NCBI RefSeq assembly: GCF_025465255.1
Contig: NZ_JAODNI010000112.1
Span: 1-64,000, forward strand
Direction of reading: 5' to 3'
From: Pseudonocardia sp.
GTDB lineage: Bacteria; Actinomycetota; Actinomycetes; Mycobacteriales; Pseudonocardiaceae
DNA length: 64,000 nt
How positions within the stretch are numbered: position 1 is the stretch's first letter; each line of letters opens with the position of its first letter. A program made the position numbers and the translations under genes. Below the pieces are notes generated by a model. The model made no database searches and was not told the DNA's origin. It saw only the letters and a program-made list of their open reading frames with translations. This document shows positions 35,371 through 44,137 of the stretch, piece by piece.

Positions 35371-35413
35371 GCTTCTGCGGGGGTCGTCAGCCGACGAACC
35401 CGGAGGGCAAGGG

Positions 35414-36184
35414 TCAGCCGGTGAGCCCGGCGTGCATCTCCCAGACCAGGACCTCCGACGCCTCCGACGCCGTCACCTTCTGGCCGCCGGTCGCGGTGAA
35501 CCGCACCGCGTCCCCGGCCGCGAGCGCGCCGGCACCCTCGAGCGTGACTGCTCCCCCGGCGACGAACAGGTGCAGGTACGGCGCCTCAGGCAGCTCGATG
35601 CTCTGCCCCGGCGCGAGCCGGGCCGCGTACAGGGCGGCGTCGCGGTTGGCGATCCGGATCGCGCTCGCGCCGTCGTGCTTCGCCATCCCGGACGCGACGG
35701 GCACCAGCGCGCCGGAGAGCAGCTCGTCGTCGATCTCGGCCTGCTCGTAGCCGGGCGTGATGCCGTTCTCGTCCGGTAGGACCCACATCTGCACGAAGTG
35801 CACGGGATCCCGGTGGCTCTCGCCGCCCTGCAGCCGCCAGGCGTCGTTCTTCTCCGAGTGCAGGATCCCGGTGCCGGCGCTCATCCGCTGCGCCAGGCCC
35901 GGGTAGACCACCCCGGAGTGACCGGTGGAGTCCTGGTGCACGAGCGACCCCCGCAGCACCCAGGTGACGATCTCCATGTCCTGGTGCGGGTGTGTGTCGA
36001 AGCCGCGCCCCGGCTTCACGATGTCGTCGTTGTTGACCAGCAGCACGCCGTGATGGGTGTTGGCCGGGTCGTAGTGCGCACCGAACGAGAACGAATGGTG
36101 CGAGTCGAGCCAGGAGATCTTCGACGCGAACCGGTCGGCGGCGCGACGGACGTCGACCTCGGGGACGGCCACGGTCTCACTCAT
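35414..36184 (-). CDS. pirin family protein
   Basis: 256 residues with two cupin barrels. The N-terminal metal site is visible in GFDTHPHQDMEIVTWVLRGSLVHQDSTGH (His, His, His and a Glu further on), and the C-terminal half has the second, metal-free cupin. Pirins act as quercetinase-like dioxygenases or redox-sensing cofactors. The gene follows an OhrR-like MarR gene on the same strand, with an inverted repeat between, so an oxidative or quinone stress signal is likely. Confidence 0.9.
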   Translation of the reverse strand: MSETVAVPEVDVRRAADRFASKISWLDSHHSFSFGAHYDPANTHHGVLLVNNDDIVKPGRGFDTHPHQDMEIVTWVLRGSLVHQDSTGHSGVVYPGLAQRMSAGTGILHSEKNDAWRLQGGESHRDPVHFVQMWVLPDENGITPGYEQAEIDDELLSGALVPVASGMAKHDGASAIRIANRDAALYAARLAPGQSIELPEAPYLHLFVAGGAVTLEGAGALAAGDAVRFTATGGQKVTASEASEVLVWEMHAGLTG

Positions 36185-36202
36185 GTCTCCACCCTCTCAC
36201 AA

Positions 36203-36225
36203 GTAGTTGCACCCACAACAACTAC
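36203..36225. promoter_or_regulatory. inverted repeat upstream of pirin
   Basis: GTAGTTG (36203-36209) and CAACTAC (36219-36225) form perfect seven-base arms about 20 bases before the pirin start. The spacing and sequence match typical MarR/OhrR-type operators, and the regulator is encoded immediately upstream. Confidence 0.55.
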
Positions 36226-36236
36226 CGGCCGTCCAC

Positions 36237-36707
36237 TCATTCCCCCGGGCCGAGGTCGCGCCGCGTCGCCGCGATGACCGTCGTCAGCACGCCGTGGAGC
36301 CGTTCGAGATCGGCCAGCGGCATGCCCAGCCGTTCGACGACCGCCGGTGGGATCCGTTCCGCGGCCACCCGCAGCGCCCGGCCCTCGTCGGTCAGCGTGA
36401 TCGCCAGTGTCCGTTCGTCGCCCGGGACCCGGCGCCGCGTGAGCAACCCGGCCGCCTCCAGCCGCTTGAGCAGGGGGGACAGCGTGCCGGGATCGAGGGC
36501 GAGCGCCGAGGCGAGCGCCGTCACCGACCGCGGCTCCCGCTCCCACAGCGCCAGCATCACCAGGTACTGCGGGTGCGTGAGGCCCATCGGCTCGAGCAGC
36601 GGACGGTAGAGCGCGACGACGTTCCGCGCGGCGACGGAGAGCGCGAAACAGACCTGCCGATCCAGCTTCAGCAGGTCGACCGTGTCACTCCCGTGGTTCC
36701 CGGACAC
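36237..36707 (-). CDS. MarR/OhrR-like regulator
   Basis: 156 residues. The start LKLDRQVCFALSVAARNVV has a cysteine at the position of the peroxide-sensing Cys of OhrR (Cys about residue 20), followed by the winged helix VTALASALALDPGTLSPLLKRLEAAGLLTRRR. OhrR represses genes for organic-hydroperoxide defence until oxidised. No ohr gene is adjacent; the pirin gene downstream and the DUF5313 gene upstream are the candidate targets. Confidence 0.82.
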   Translation of the reverse strand: MSGNHGSDTVDLLKLDRQVCFALSVAARNVVALYRPLLEPMGLTHPQYLVMLALWEREPRSVTALASALALDPGTLSPLLKRLEAAGLLTRRRVPGDERTLAITLTDEGRALRVAAERIPPAVVERLGMPLADLERLHGVLTTVIAATRRDLGPGE

Positions 36708-36721
36708 GCCCTCAGAGTATC

Positions 36722-36745
36722 ATTGGGGTGCCAACTATTGGGGTG
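36722..36745. promoter_or_regulatory. direct repeat in divergent promoter
   Basis: ATTGGGGTG occurs twice (36722-36730 and 36737-36745) with a 15-base period, between the divergent MarR and DUF5313 genes. TTGG-GGTG-CCAA within it is also an inverted repeat. A regulator site overlapping both promoters is likely. Confidence 0.45.
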
Positions 36746-36751
36746 ATAAGA

Positions 36752-37138
36752 ATGGCCGTCCGCCGTCCCGACCCGTTCCACTGGGTGCTCTACGCCTTCG
36801 GCGCCAAGCTGCCCGCGCGGAACCGCGAGTGGGTGCTGCACGACGTCACCACCCGGACCTGGCAGCTCCGCCACATCGCCCGGGCCACGGTTCAGCTCGC
36901 ACCCGTCGCGATCGTGCTGTACCTGTTCATCCCCGGCGAGTCCTGGGTGCGGGTCATGGCGGTCCTCGGCGGCGCGCTGATCGGCTACTTCTACTCGGTG
37001 ACCTACATGTACGAGTCCGCCGAGCACCGGGCGATGAAGGCGGGGTACCCACAGGGCTACGCCGCGAACGTGCGCGAGGAGTCCCACTCGGAGGCGAACG
37101 CCGAGCGGCGGCGGCGCTACGAGGACCGCTGGCGCTGA
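36752..37138 (+). CDS. DUF5313 membrane protein
   Basis: 128 residues from ATG 36752. RRPDPFHWVLYAFGAKLPARNREWVLHDVTTRTWQLRHIARA matches the DUF5313 family found in Pseudonocardiales and mycobacteria. Two membrane spans follow (AIVLYLFIP and VMAVLGGALIGYFYSVTY regions), with a basic C-terminal tail. The function is unknown. It is divergent from the OhrR-like regulator. Confidence 0.85.
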   Translation: MAVRRPDPFHWVLYAFGAKLPARNREWVLHDVTTRTWQLRHIARATVQLAPVAIVLYLFIPGESWVRVMAVLGGALIGYFYSVTYMYESAEHRAMKAGYPQGYAANVREESHSEANAERRRRYEDRWR

Positions 37139-37144
37139 GCAGGC

Positions 37145-37240
37145 GTCGGCCAGGGTCACGACGACGCACGCGCGCGACGTTGGCGCGACGCGCGGGTCGG
37201 CAGCGCGCGTCGCACTGAACGACGCGCGCGGGAGAGAGGG
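37145..37240. repeat. CGCG-rich intergenic cluster
   Basis: Between convergent gene ends there are repeated ACGCGCGCG, GCGCGACGCGCGG, GCGCGCGT and ACGCGCGCGG words. The segment CGGGTCGGCAG..CGCGT is repeated almost exactly at 52496-52512, which suggests a dispersed element. Confidence 0.5.
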
Positions 37241-37286
37241 TCGCCCCCTCGCGCCCGCTCCCTCGCCGGCGGCGCCCCCCGGGTGA

Positions 37287-38168
37287 TCAGCCCAGTTCGG
37301 CCGCCACGATCCGCGCCGCCTCGGCGATCACCGCGTTGTCGCCCTTCTCCTCCTCCCCGTTCCCGGTGGACAGGACGGCGAGGACGATCGGGGCCCGGCC
37401 CGGCGGCCACGCGACGGCGACGTCGTTGACGGTGCCGTATCGCCCCGCGCCGGTCTTGTCTCCGACGCGCCAGTCCGCCGGGAGCCCCGCGCGGATCCGG
37501 GTGCCGCCGGTGGTGTTGCCCACCATCCAGTCCGTCAGCAGCGTGCGGTCGGCGACGTCGAGCCGGGTCCCGAGGATCAGCTCCCGGAGGTCGGCGACGA
37601 TCGCCCGCGGGCTGGTGGTGTCGCGCTCGTCGCCGGGGATCGCGGAGTTGAGGTCGGTCTCGCGCCGGTCCAGGCGGGTCACGTCGTCGCCCAGGGACCG
37701 GGCGAAGGCGGTGACCGCGCCGGGTCCGCCGATGTCGTCGAGCAGCAGATTGCCGGCGGTGTTGTCGCTGTAGCGCAGGGCCGCGTCGCACACCTCGGCG
37801 ACGGTGAGCCCGTCGGCGACGTGCTCGGCGGTGACCGGGGACGCGTCGACGACGTCCGTGGCGGCGTAGCGGACGCGGGTCTGGAGGTGCTCGGGAGGGT
37901 TCCCGGCGAGCATCGCGGCGACGGCCAGGACCTTGAAGGTCGAGCAGAGCGGGAACCGCTCGTCGGGACGCTGGGCCACCTCGCGCCCGGTACCGGTGTC
38001 GACGGCGTGGAGCCCCAGCCTGGTGTCGAAGCGGGTCTCGAGGTCGGCGAACCGGGCCTGGACGTCGGATCCTGTGGCAGCGGGCGGGATCTGGCCGGAG
38101 CCCTCGCTCCGCCCGCAGCCCGCCAGCGGCACCAGCAGCGCCGCCCCCAGCATCCAGCGCCTGCTCAT
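37287..38168 (-). CDS. class A beta-lactamase, lipoprotein
   Basis: 293 residues from ATG 38168. The N-terminus SRRWMLGAALLVPLAGCGR ends in a lipobox LAGC, so the mature enzyme is anchored to the outer face of the membrane; the twin Arg suggests Tat export. All class A motifs are present: STFK (active-site Ser) near residue 74, SDN in RYSDNTAG, ETDLN near 168 (general base Glu) and KTG in DKTGAGRYG. It hydrolyses penicillins and possibly cephalosporins. No regulator is adjacent. Confidence 0.94.
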   Translation of the reverse strand: MSRRWMLGAALLVPLAGCGRSEGSGQIPPAATGSDVQARFADLETRFDTRLGLHAVDTGTGREVAQRPDERFPLCSTFKVLAVAAMLAGNPPEHLQTRVRYAATDVVDASPVTAEHVADGLTVAEVCDAALRYSDNTAGNLLLDDIGGPGAVTAFARSLGDDVTRLDRRETDLNSAIPGDERDTTSPRAIVADLRELILGTRLDVADRTLLTDWMVGNTTGGTRIRAGLPADWRVGDKTGAGRYGTVNDVAVAWPPGRAPIVLAVLSTGNGEEEKGDNAVIAEAARIVAAELG

Positions 38169-38364
38169 CGCGGCATTCCCCACGAAGGTTCTCCTCTCCG
38201 GACGCCCTGGAGCGGCGGCGTCAGGCCCAACAGCTTCCACCGTTCGGGCCAACTTGGATAACGAACAGGCTCACGATGCTCCCATCACGCATTCGACCGG
38301 CCCGAAACGGGAAGCCAGCCGCACAACGGCCCGAGCCCTCGGGCCGTCGCACACTGGAGGAACC

Positions 38365-38643
38365 GTGACCGTCACCGGCATCATCACTGCGATCGTCATC
38401 GGCGCGATCATCGGAGCGCTGGGCCGACTCGTCGTTCCCGGCAAGCAGCACATCCCGATCTGGCTCACGATCGTCGTCGGCATCATCGCCGCCTTCATCG
38501 GCACCTTCATCGCCCGCGCCATCGGCATTCCCACCGCCACCAGCGGTATCGACTGGCTCGAACTGCTCGTCCAGGTGATCGTCGCCGCCATCGGCGTCGT
38601 GCTCGTCGCCAACCTCTACGGACGCCGATCCGTTCGACACTGA
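38365..38643 (+). CDS. GlsB/YeaQ/YmgE family membrane protein
   Basis: 92 residues from GTG 38365, preceded by GGAGG. Three hydrophobic segments separated by short loops: GIITAIVIGAIIGALGRLVVPG, WLTIVVGIIAAFIGTFIARAIG and LLVQVIVAAIGVVLVANLYGRR. The transglycosylase-associated (Tag) family is often stress-induced; its role is unknown. A hairpin terminator follows. Confidence 0.87.
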   Translation: MTVTGIITAIVIGAIIGALGRLVVPGKQHIPIWLTIVVGIIAAFIGTFIARAIGIPTATSGIDWLELLVQVIVAAIGVVLVANLYGRRSVRH

Positions 38644-38658
38644 CCTGTTCCGCCCGCC

Positions 38659-38687
38659 GGGCCCGTCACCCTCGTGGTGGCGGGCCC
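38659..38687 (+). terminator. hairpin terminator
   Basis: GGGCCCGTCACC (38659-38670) pairs with GGTGGCGGGCCC (38676-38687) around CTCGT, 16 bases after the stop of the GlsB-like gene. Confidence 0.75.
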
Positions 38688-38784
38688 GACGTGTGTCCGA
38701 CACCCGTCGCGGGGGAATCGCCGACGAGCCGCGGCCGCCCGACCCCGCGTCGCGTACTTCTCACGAGCTTCAGGAGGCGCCATC

Positions 38785-39606
38785 ATGTGGCGCCGCACAT
38801 CCGTCGACACTCGCGAGGTCACCGTGGCGATGCTGGAGTTCGACGACGACGGCGCGCGGCTGATCGAGCGCGTCTACCGCAGCCCGGACGTCGTAGAGCA
38901 GCGCGCCCGGTCCCTGGCGCTGCTCGCACCGCAGCCGGGCGAGACGATCCTCGACGTCGGTTCGGGCCCCGGCTTCCTGCTCGCGTCGCTCGCCGAGGCG
39001 GTCGGGCCGGCCGGGGCCGTCCACGGCCTGGACCCGAGCGCGCCGATGAACGCGGTCGCCCGTGACCGGACCTCGGGGTTCTCGTGGGTGACCGTCGACG
39101 ACGGCGACGCGCTGGCCCTGCCCTACGCCGACGGCACGTTCGACGCCGCCGTCTCCACCCAGGTCTACGAGTACGTCGGGGACATCCCGGCCGCCCTGGC
39201 CGAGCTCCGCCGGGTCGTCCGGCCGGGCGGCCGGGTGCTCCTGCTGGACACGGACTGGGACTCGGTCGTCTGGCACGCGGCGGACCGGGCGCTCCACCGT
39301 CGGATCCTGGCTGTCTGGGACGAGCACCTCGCCGACCCGCACCTGCCCTGCACGCTGCCGGGCCACCTGCGCCGGGCGGGGTTCCGGCTCACGGACCGCT
39401 CGATCGTGCCGATCTTCAACCCGACGTACGACCCGGACAGCTACAGCGTCCTGACGATCCGGACCGTCGGCCGGTACGTGCGCGGCCGGAGCGGGATCAC
39501 GGACGCGGACGTCGACGCCTGGGCGGCGGATCTGGAGGCCCGCGGCGCGGAGGACGACTATCTGTTCAGCATCAACCGGTACTGCTTCCTGGGCGTCGCC
39601 GAATAG
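38785..39606 (+). CDS. class I SAM methyltransferase
   Basis: 273 residues from ATG 38785, with AGGAGG eight bases upstream. The SAM-binding motif ETILDVGSGPGFLLASLAEAVG is near residue 53, with DALALPYADGTFDAAVSTQVYEYV near 110 and VVRPGGRVLLLDTDWDSVVW near 145. This is the Methyltransf_11/UbiE-like pattern; several such proteins methylate arsenic, sterol or quinone substrates. The target is unknown. Confidence 0.86.
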   Translation: MWRRTSVDTREVTVAMLEFDDDGARLIERVYRSPDVVEQRARSLALLAPQPGETILDVGSGPGFLLASLAEAVGPAGAVHGLDPSAPMNAVARDRTSGFSWVTVDDGDALALPYADGTFDAAVSTQVYEYVGDIPAALAELRRVVRPGGRVLLLDTDWDSVVWHAADRALHRRILAVWDEHLADPHLPCTLPGHLRRAGFRLTDRSIVPIFNPTYDPDSYSVLTIRTVGRYVRGRSGITDADVDAWAADLEARGAEDDYLFSINRYCFLGVAE

Positions 39607-39613
39607 GCCCGGG

Positions 39614-40858
39614 CTACGCGCTCGTGCGGCGGGCGAGGACTCGGAAGGCGGGGGTGGGCAGCTCCGGGGCGAGGTCCACGGCGCAGCTCCGGGCCAGGAT
39701 GCGCAGGGTGTTCGGGCAGCTCCCGGGCCCGTGGTCGACCTCCCGCTCCGCCCACGCGTAGGGGTCCAGCCGCGGGTGCACGGGCGTCCGCGCGTGGATC
39801 GAGCGCCAGTTCGGGTAGAGGTGACGGCCCGTGTCCGCCAACCGCTGCACCCCGCGCCGGGCCCCGAGCTCGACGGCGGCGCACTCGTCGTCGAACGCGA
39901 CGGCGAGGCCGGCCGCGGCGGCCTGGTCGTGGTGCGGGACGAGCCGCAGGCCACGCTGCGCGAACCGGGAGCGCCACAGTGCGTCGGCCATGATCCGGCG
40001 GTGTCTGCCCCGCCGGGCCAGCTGAACGTCCAGCGCGGCGAGCTGTGGGCGCAGCACCGCCGCGGACAGTTCCGGCATCCGCAGGTTGACCCCCACGATG
40101 AGGTCCCCGCCGCGGGCGCTGAAGCCGTCCCGCTCGTAGCTGCCGACGTCGTGGTACATCGCCGCGCGCTCGAACAGGGTGCGGTCGTTGGTCAGCACCG
40201 CGCCGCCCTCGCCACTGCGGATGTTCTTGTGCTGGTTGAAGCTGAAGGCACCGGCGTGGCCCATCGAACCGACCCGCCGTCCGCGGTAGCGCACCCCGAC
40301 GGCCTGGCACGCGTCCTCGATCACCACGAGCCCGTGCTCCGCGGCGACGGCCATGATCGCGTCCATGTCGCACACCAGGTTCAGCATGTGCACCGGGATG
40401 ACGGCCCGGCTGTTCGGCGTGATCTTGCGCTTGAGGTCCACGGGGTCGAGCGTCAGCGACTCGTCGACCTCGACGAGGACCGGCACCGCGCCGACGGCCA
40501 GCGGCGCGGCCGCGGTCGACACCCAGGTGTAGGCCGGCACCAGCACCTCGTCGCCCGGCCCGATCCCCGCACCGACGAGCGCGGCGATCAATGCGCTGGT
40601 CCCGCTGTTGACGGCGAGCGCGTGCTCCACGCCCATCGTGCGGCGCAGGTCGTCCTCGAGCCGGCTGACCTCGGACCGTCCGTTGCCCGAGAACCGGCCG
40701 AGCTCCCCCCGGGCGAGCACCTGCACGGTGGCCGACATCCCCCGTGCGGTCGCCATCATCGCCGCCAGCGCCATCCCCGCCACCCACCCGTTCGTGCCCG
40801 TACCCGTGAACCAGTCATACCGGGCAGGACGGACATACGCACCGGGGACGGAGGCCAT
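39614..40858 (-). CDS. DegT/DnrJ/EryC1/StrS aminotransferase
   Basis: 414 residues from ATG 40858. The PLP fold shows ALAVNSGTSALIAALVGAGIGPGDEVLVPAYTWVSTAAA near residue 80, the aspartate segment VVIEDACQAVGVRYRGRRVG near 170, and the PLP lysine in FSFNQHKNIRSGEGGAVLTND near 200. Members transaminate keto-sugars on nucleotides for glycan or antibiotic sugar synthesis, or cyclitols as in StrS. No other sugar-nucleotide genes are near, so the substrate is open. Confidence 0.86.
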   Translation of the reverse strand: MASVPGAYVRPARYDWFTGTGTNGWVAGMALAAMMATARGMSATVQVLARGELGRFSGNGRSEVSRLEDDLRRTMGVEHALAVNSGTSALIAALVGAGIGPGDEVLVPAYTWVSTAAAPLAVGAVPVLVEVDESLTLDPVDLKRKITPNSRAVIPVHMLNLVCDMDAIMAVAAEHGLVVIEDACQAVGVRYRGRRVGSMGHAGAFSFNQHKNIRSGEGGAVLTNDRTLFERAAMYHDVGSYERDGFSARGGDLIVGVNLRMPELSAAVLRPQLAALDVQLARRGRHRRIMADALWRSRFAQRGLRLVPHHDQAAAAGLAVAFDDECAAVELGARRGVQRLADTGRHLYPNWRSIHARTPVHPRLDPYAWAEREVDHGPGSCPNTLRILARSCAVDLAPELPTPAFRVLARRTSA

Positions 40859-40872
40859 TCGACCGCACAAAG

Positions 40873-40912
40873 CCGGGGCCGGCCGCCGCGACGGTGCGGC
40901 GACCGGCCCCGG
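40873..40912 (-). terminator. hairpin terminator after the alcohol dehydrogenase
   Basis: CCGGGGCCGG (40873-40882) and CCGGCCCCGG (40903-40912) pair perfectly, with CGCCGC/GCGGCG extending the stem inside. It lies 22 bases past the stop of the alcohol dehydrogenase and before the aminotransferase gene. Confidence 0.75.
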
Positions 40913-40933
40913 ACCAGGCGGAAGACTACCCGG

Positions 40934-42058
40934 TCAGCGGTCCGCGTCGGTGTAGACGACCATCCCGCGGATGTTCTTGCCGTCCCGCATGTCCTGGTAG
41001 CCCTGGTTGATGTCCTCGAGCGTGTACTTCGTGGTCACCAGGCCGTCGAGATTCAGCCGGCCCTCCTGGTAGAGCGAGAGCAGCGACGGGATCTCCGCGC
41101 GGGGGTTGCTCCCGCCGAAGATCGCACCCTGCAGGTCCTTCTGCAGCAGCGTCAGCTCGAACAGGCTGAGCTTGACGTCGACGTTCGCCGCGCTGCCCAT
41201 CCCGGTGACCACCGCGCGGCCGCCCTTGGCCGTCAGGGTCAGCGCCTCCAGGACGTTCTCCCCCTGGATGTCCCCGACCGTGATGATCACCTTCTCGGCC
41301 ATCCGGCCCCACGTCAGCTCGTTGACCGCGGCGGTGGCCTCCTCGGCGGTCTCGTAGGTGTGCGTGGCGCCGAACTCCATCGCCCACTCCCGCTTGGCCG
41401 CGACGGGGTCGATCACCACGACCCTCTTCGCGCCCGCCGCCGCCGCGCCCTGGACCGCGTTCATCCCGACCCCGCCGGCACCCATCACCACGACCGTCTC
41501 CCCCGGCCGCACGTCCGCGACCTTCGTCGCGGAGCCCCAGCCGGTGCTGACACCGCAGCCGACGAGCGCTGCGACCTCGAGCGGGATGTCCGGCTCGATC
41601 TTGACCACCGACGCCTGGTGCACGGTGATGTACGGCGAGAACGTCCCCAGCAGGCACATCTGGACGACGTCCTGGCCCCGCGCCTGCACCCGGAACGACC
41701 CGTCGCTGATGGACTTGCCCGTGAGCAGCCCGGCGCCCAGGTCGCACAGGTTCTGGTGGCCGTCGGAACACGGCGGGCACATCCCACAGGCGGGGATGAA
41801 CGCCGTGACGACGTGGTCGCCCTCCTTCAGCCCCGTCACACCCGGGCCGACCTTGACGACGACGCCCGCGCCCTCGTGCCCGCCGATCAGCGGGGTCGCG
41901 ATCGGCGTGGCCCCGGTGACGAGGTGCTCGTCGGAGTGGCAGAGGCCCGATGCGGCCAGCTCGACCATCACCTCACCGGCCCGCGGGTCCCCGACCTCGA
42001 TCTCCTCGACCGACCACTTCTCGCCGATCCCCCACAGCACAGCACCCTTGGTCTTCAC
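40934..42058 (-). CDS. NDMA-dependent alcohol dehydrogenase
   Basis: 374 residues from GTG 42058, with GGGAG upstream. A zinc-dependent MDR enzyme: catalytic zinc in GLCHSDEH and GGHEGAGVV, structural zinc cysteines in CGMCPPCSDGHQNLC, and NAD-binding GAGGVGMNAVQGAAAAG near residue 195. The long interdomain region and the SISDGSFRVQARGQDVVQMCLLGTFS segment match the nicotinoprotein type, in which NAD stays bound and an external acceptor (NDMA in vitro) is used. It oxidises primary alcohols to aldehydes, in some actinobacteria including methanol or formaldehyde adducts. Confidence 0.88.
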   Translation of the reverse strand: MKTKGAVLWGIGEKWSVEEIEVGDPRAGEVMVELAASGLCHSDEHLVTGATPIATPLIGGHEGAGVVVKVGPGVTGLKEGDHVVTAFIPACGMCPPCSDGHQNLCDLGAGLLTGKSISDGSFRVQARGQDVVQMCLLGTFSPYITVHQASVVKIEPDIPLEVAALVGCGVSTGWGSATKVADVRPGETVVVMGAGGVGMNAVQGAAAAGAKRVVVIDPVAAKREWAMEFGATHTYETAEEATAAVNELTWGRMAEKVIITVGDIQGENVLEALTLTAKGGRAVVTGMGSAANVDVKLSLFELTLLQKDLQGAIFGGSNPRAEIPSLLSLYQEGRLNLDGLVTTKYTLEDINQGYQDMRDGKNIRGMVVYTDADR

Positions 42059-42225
42059 CCGTGAACTCCCTCGTCCATTCGGCGACACGCCCGGCCCGGG
42101 CCGGGCCGGAGCCGCAACGTACCCGGCCGTGTCGGACGGGGCCCGGAGGGCAGCGGGGCCAGGGCCGAGCGGCGGCCGCGGATGAGCAGAATGGGAGCGG
42201 AACCCCACGGGAGGAGGAGGCCGTC

Positions 42226-42795
42226 GTGATCCTCAGGCCGCAAGCCGCGTCCGACCTCGACGCCGTCCGAGCGGTGGTCGGGGCGGCGTTCGGCGAGGAG
42301 GGACCCGGCATCGTCCGCATGCTCGACGCCCTCGACGTCTCGGGCGCCACGGTCGTCTCGCTGATCGCCGAGGAGGACGACGGGCAGGGTGAGCTGCTCG
42401 GTCACGTCCGGCTGTCGCGCTGCTGGCTCGACGCGCGGGAGCGGCTCGTCGACGTCCTGGTGCTCGGCCCGCTCTCCGTGCACCCGGACCGACAGGGCGC
42501 CGGCATCGGCACCGCGCTGGTCGCCGCGGCGCTGGGCGCGGCGAGGGCGTGCGGCGCACCGGCGTTGTTCCTCGAAGGGTCGCCGGAGTACTACGGGGCC
42601 CGCGGGTTCACCCGCGCCGCGGACCACGGCTTCGTCCGGCCGTCCGTCCGGATCCCGGAGGCCGCGTTCCAGGTCGCCGTGCTCCCCACGCACGAACCGT
42701 GGATGACCGGCGCGCTCGTCTACACCGACGCGTTCTGGGCGACGGACTCCGTGGGGCTGCGGGACCCCCTGCTGGCCCGGCTCGAGCGCGGTTGA
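42226..42795 (+). CDS. GNAT N-acetyltransferase
   Basis: 189 residues from GTG 42226, preceded by GAGGAGGAGG. GNAT fold with the acetyl-CoA motif LSVHPDRQGAGIGTALVAAALGAAR near residue 85 and FLEGSPEYYGARGFTRA near 120, typical of YhbS-like acetyltransferases. The substrate is unknown. The last codons overlap the -35-like element of the next promoter. Confidence 0.88.
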   Translation: MILRPQAASDLDAVRAVVGAAFGEEGPGIVRMLDALDVSGATVVSLIAEEDDGQGELLGHVRLSRCWLDARERLVDVLVLGPLSVHPDRQGAGIGTALVAAALGAARACGAPALFLEGSPEYYGARGFTRAADHGFVRPSVRIPEAAFQVAVLPTHEPWMTGALVYTDAFWATDSVGLRDPLLARLERG

Positions 42796-42814
42796 CCTGC
42801 AGGTCGTCGGGTAG
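42790..42814 (+). promoter_or_regulatory. sigma-B/F-like promoter of the NAD-formate dehydrogenase
   Basis: GGTT (42790-42793), 15 bases, then GGGTAG (42809-42814), 37 bases before the GTG. It fits the actinobacterial stress-sigma pattern GNNT-N14-16-GGGTA. It overlaps the GNAT stop codon, giving the dehydrogenase its own promoter. Confidence 0.5.
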
Positions 42815-42851
42815 CCCTCCCCCGGACCCGTCGCCGATTCTGGAGGTGGCC

Positions 42852-43868
42852 GTGAAGGTCGTCGCCGTGCTCTACCCGGACTCCGACCCGAAGGCGCATC
42901 CCGACGTCCTCGCGTCCGCGGAACGCGCGCTGGACCTCGGGCCGTTCCTGGCCGACCGGGGGCACGAGCTCGTCGCCACCAGCGACACCGGCGACGAGCT
43001 CGACACGCACCTCCGCGACACCGAGGTGCTGATCACCACCCCGTTCTGGCCCGTCTACCTGGACCGCGACCGGTTCGACCGGGCGCCGAGCCTGAAGCTG
43101 GTGATCACCGCGGGGGTCGGGTCGGACCACGTCGACCCCGAGGCCGCCGTCGAGCACGGGGTGACCGTCACGGAGGTGACCGGCAGCAACGTCGTGAGCG
43201 TCGCCGAGCACAACGTGCTGCAGATCCTGGCGCTCGTCCGCAACTTCGTCCCCGCCCACGAGCAGGTCGCGGACGGCCGGTGGGACGTCGCGGACGCCGC
43301 ACAGGACGCCCACGACCTCGAGGGCAAGACGGTCGGGCTGATCGGGCTCGGTGCCATCGGCGCGCGGACCGCGCTACGGCTCAAGCCCTTCGACGTCACG
43401 ATGCTCTACTCCGCCCGGCACCGCCGCAGCCCTGCCGAGGAGGCCGTCCTCGGCGTCCGCTTCGCCCGGCTCGACGACCTGGTGGCCCGCTCCGACGTCG
43501 TCTGCGCTGCCCTGCCCCTGCAGCAGGGCAGCCGGTCGTTGTTCGACCGCGAGCGGCTGGCCGCGATGAAACCCGGTTCGTGGCTCGTCAACACGGCCCG
43601 CGGCGCGATCGTGGACACCGACGCCCTCGTCGAGGCCGTCGAGTCCGGGCATCTCGCCGGGTACGCCGGGGACACGTGGTACCCGCAGCCCGCTCCGGCC
43701 GACCACCCCTGGCGCCACCTGCCCCGCAACGCGATGACCATCCACTACTCCGGCATGACGATCGAGGCGCAGCAGCGGATCGCGGACGGCGTCCGGGAGA
43801 TCCTGGCCACCCACCTCGAGGGTGCCCCGCCGCCGGAGGACTACGTGGTCGGCGCGCCGGAGTCGTGA
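42852..43868 (+). CDS. fdh: NAD-dependent formate dehydrogenase
   Basis: 338 residues from GTG 42852 (GGAGG upstream). It belongs to the D-2-hydroxyacid dehydrogenase superfamily but has formate dehydrogenase hallmarks: TPFWPVYLDRDRF near residue 60, LKLVITAGVGSDHVDPEAA, EVTGSNVVSVAEHNVLQILALVRNFVPAHEQV, cofactor motif GLIGLGAIGARTAL near 167, NTARGAIVD with the catalytic Arg, and the terminal TIHYSGMTIEAQ with the catalytic His. It oxidises formate to CO2 with NAD and needs no metal. It is somewhat shorter than the 380-400-residue enzymes, mainly at the N- and C-termini. Confidence 0.85.
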   Translation: MKVVAVLYPDSDPKAHPDVLASAERALDLGPFLADRGHELVATSDTGDELDTHLRDTEVLITTPFWPVYLDRDRFDRAPSLKLVITAGVGSDHVDPEAAVEHGVTVTEVTGSNVVSVAEHNVLQILALVRNFVPAHEQVADGRWDVADAAQDAHDLEGKTVGLIGLGAIGARTALRLKPFDVTMLYSARHRRSPAEEAVLGVRFARLDDLVARSDVVCAALPLQQGSRSLFDRERLAAMKPGSWLVNTARGAIVDTDALVEAVESGHLAGYAGDTWYPQPAPADHPWRHLPRNAMTIHYSGMTIEAQQRIADGVREILATHLEGAPPPEDYVVGAPES

Positions 43869-43930
43869 CCGCACCTGCCCCCTGTGAGCGCGGGGTCGGT
43901 GTCTGTGCCGGGGGCAGGCGAGGTTCCGGC

Positions 43931-44137
43931 TCAGATCTTCTCCAGCACGTCCGGCTTGTGGACGGCCTCGCCGCCGCTCTTCTCGCTGCGCACCAGGTAC
44001 TGCGGCTCGTCCTTCGACGCCCGGACCGTGCGACCGCCCGCCTCGGTGTCGGAGGTGATCTTCTTCAGCACCTCGCCCTCGGCGTGACCGCCGTGGCTCC
44101 TCCAGCGGACCTTGTCGCCCTTCGCGAACTCGGCCAC
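43931..44137 (-). CDS. DUF2945 / HVA1-type TUDOR-fold protein
   Basis: 68 residues from GTG 44137 with GAGGAGG upstream. The opening FAKGDKVRWRSHGGHAEGEVLKKIT followed by RASKDEPQYLVRSEKSGGEAVHKPDVLEKI is a near-textbook DUF2945 (hypervirulence-associated, TUDOR-like) domain. Its molecular role is unknown; it is common next to stress genes in actinobacteria. Confidence 0.85.
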   Translation of the reverse strand: MAEFAKGDKVRWRSHGGHAEGEVLKKITSDTEAGGRTVRASKDEPQYLVRSEKSGGEAVHKPDVLEKI

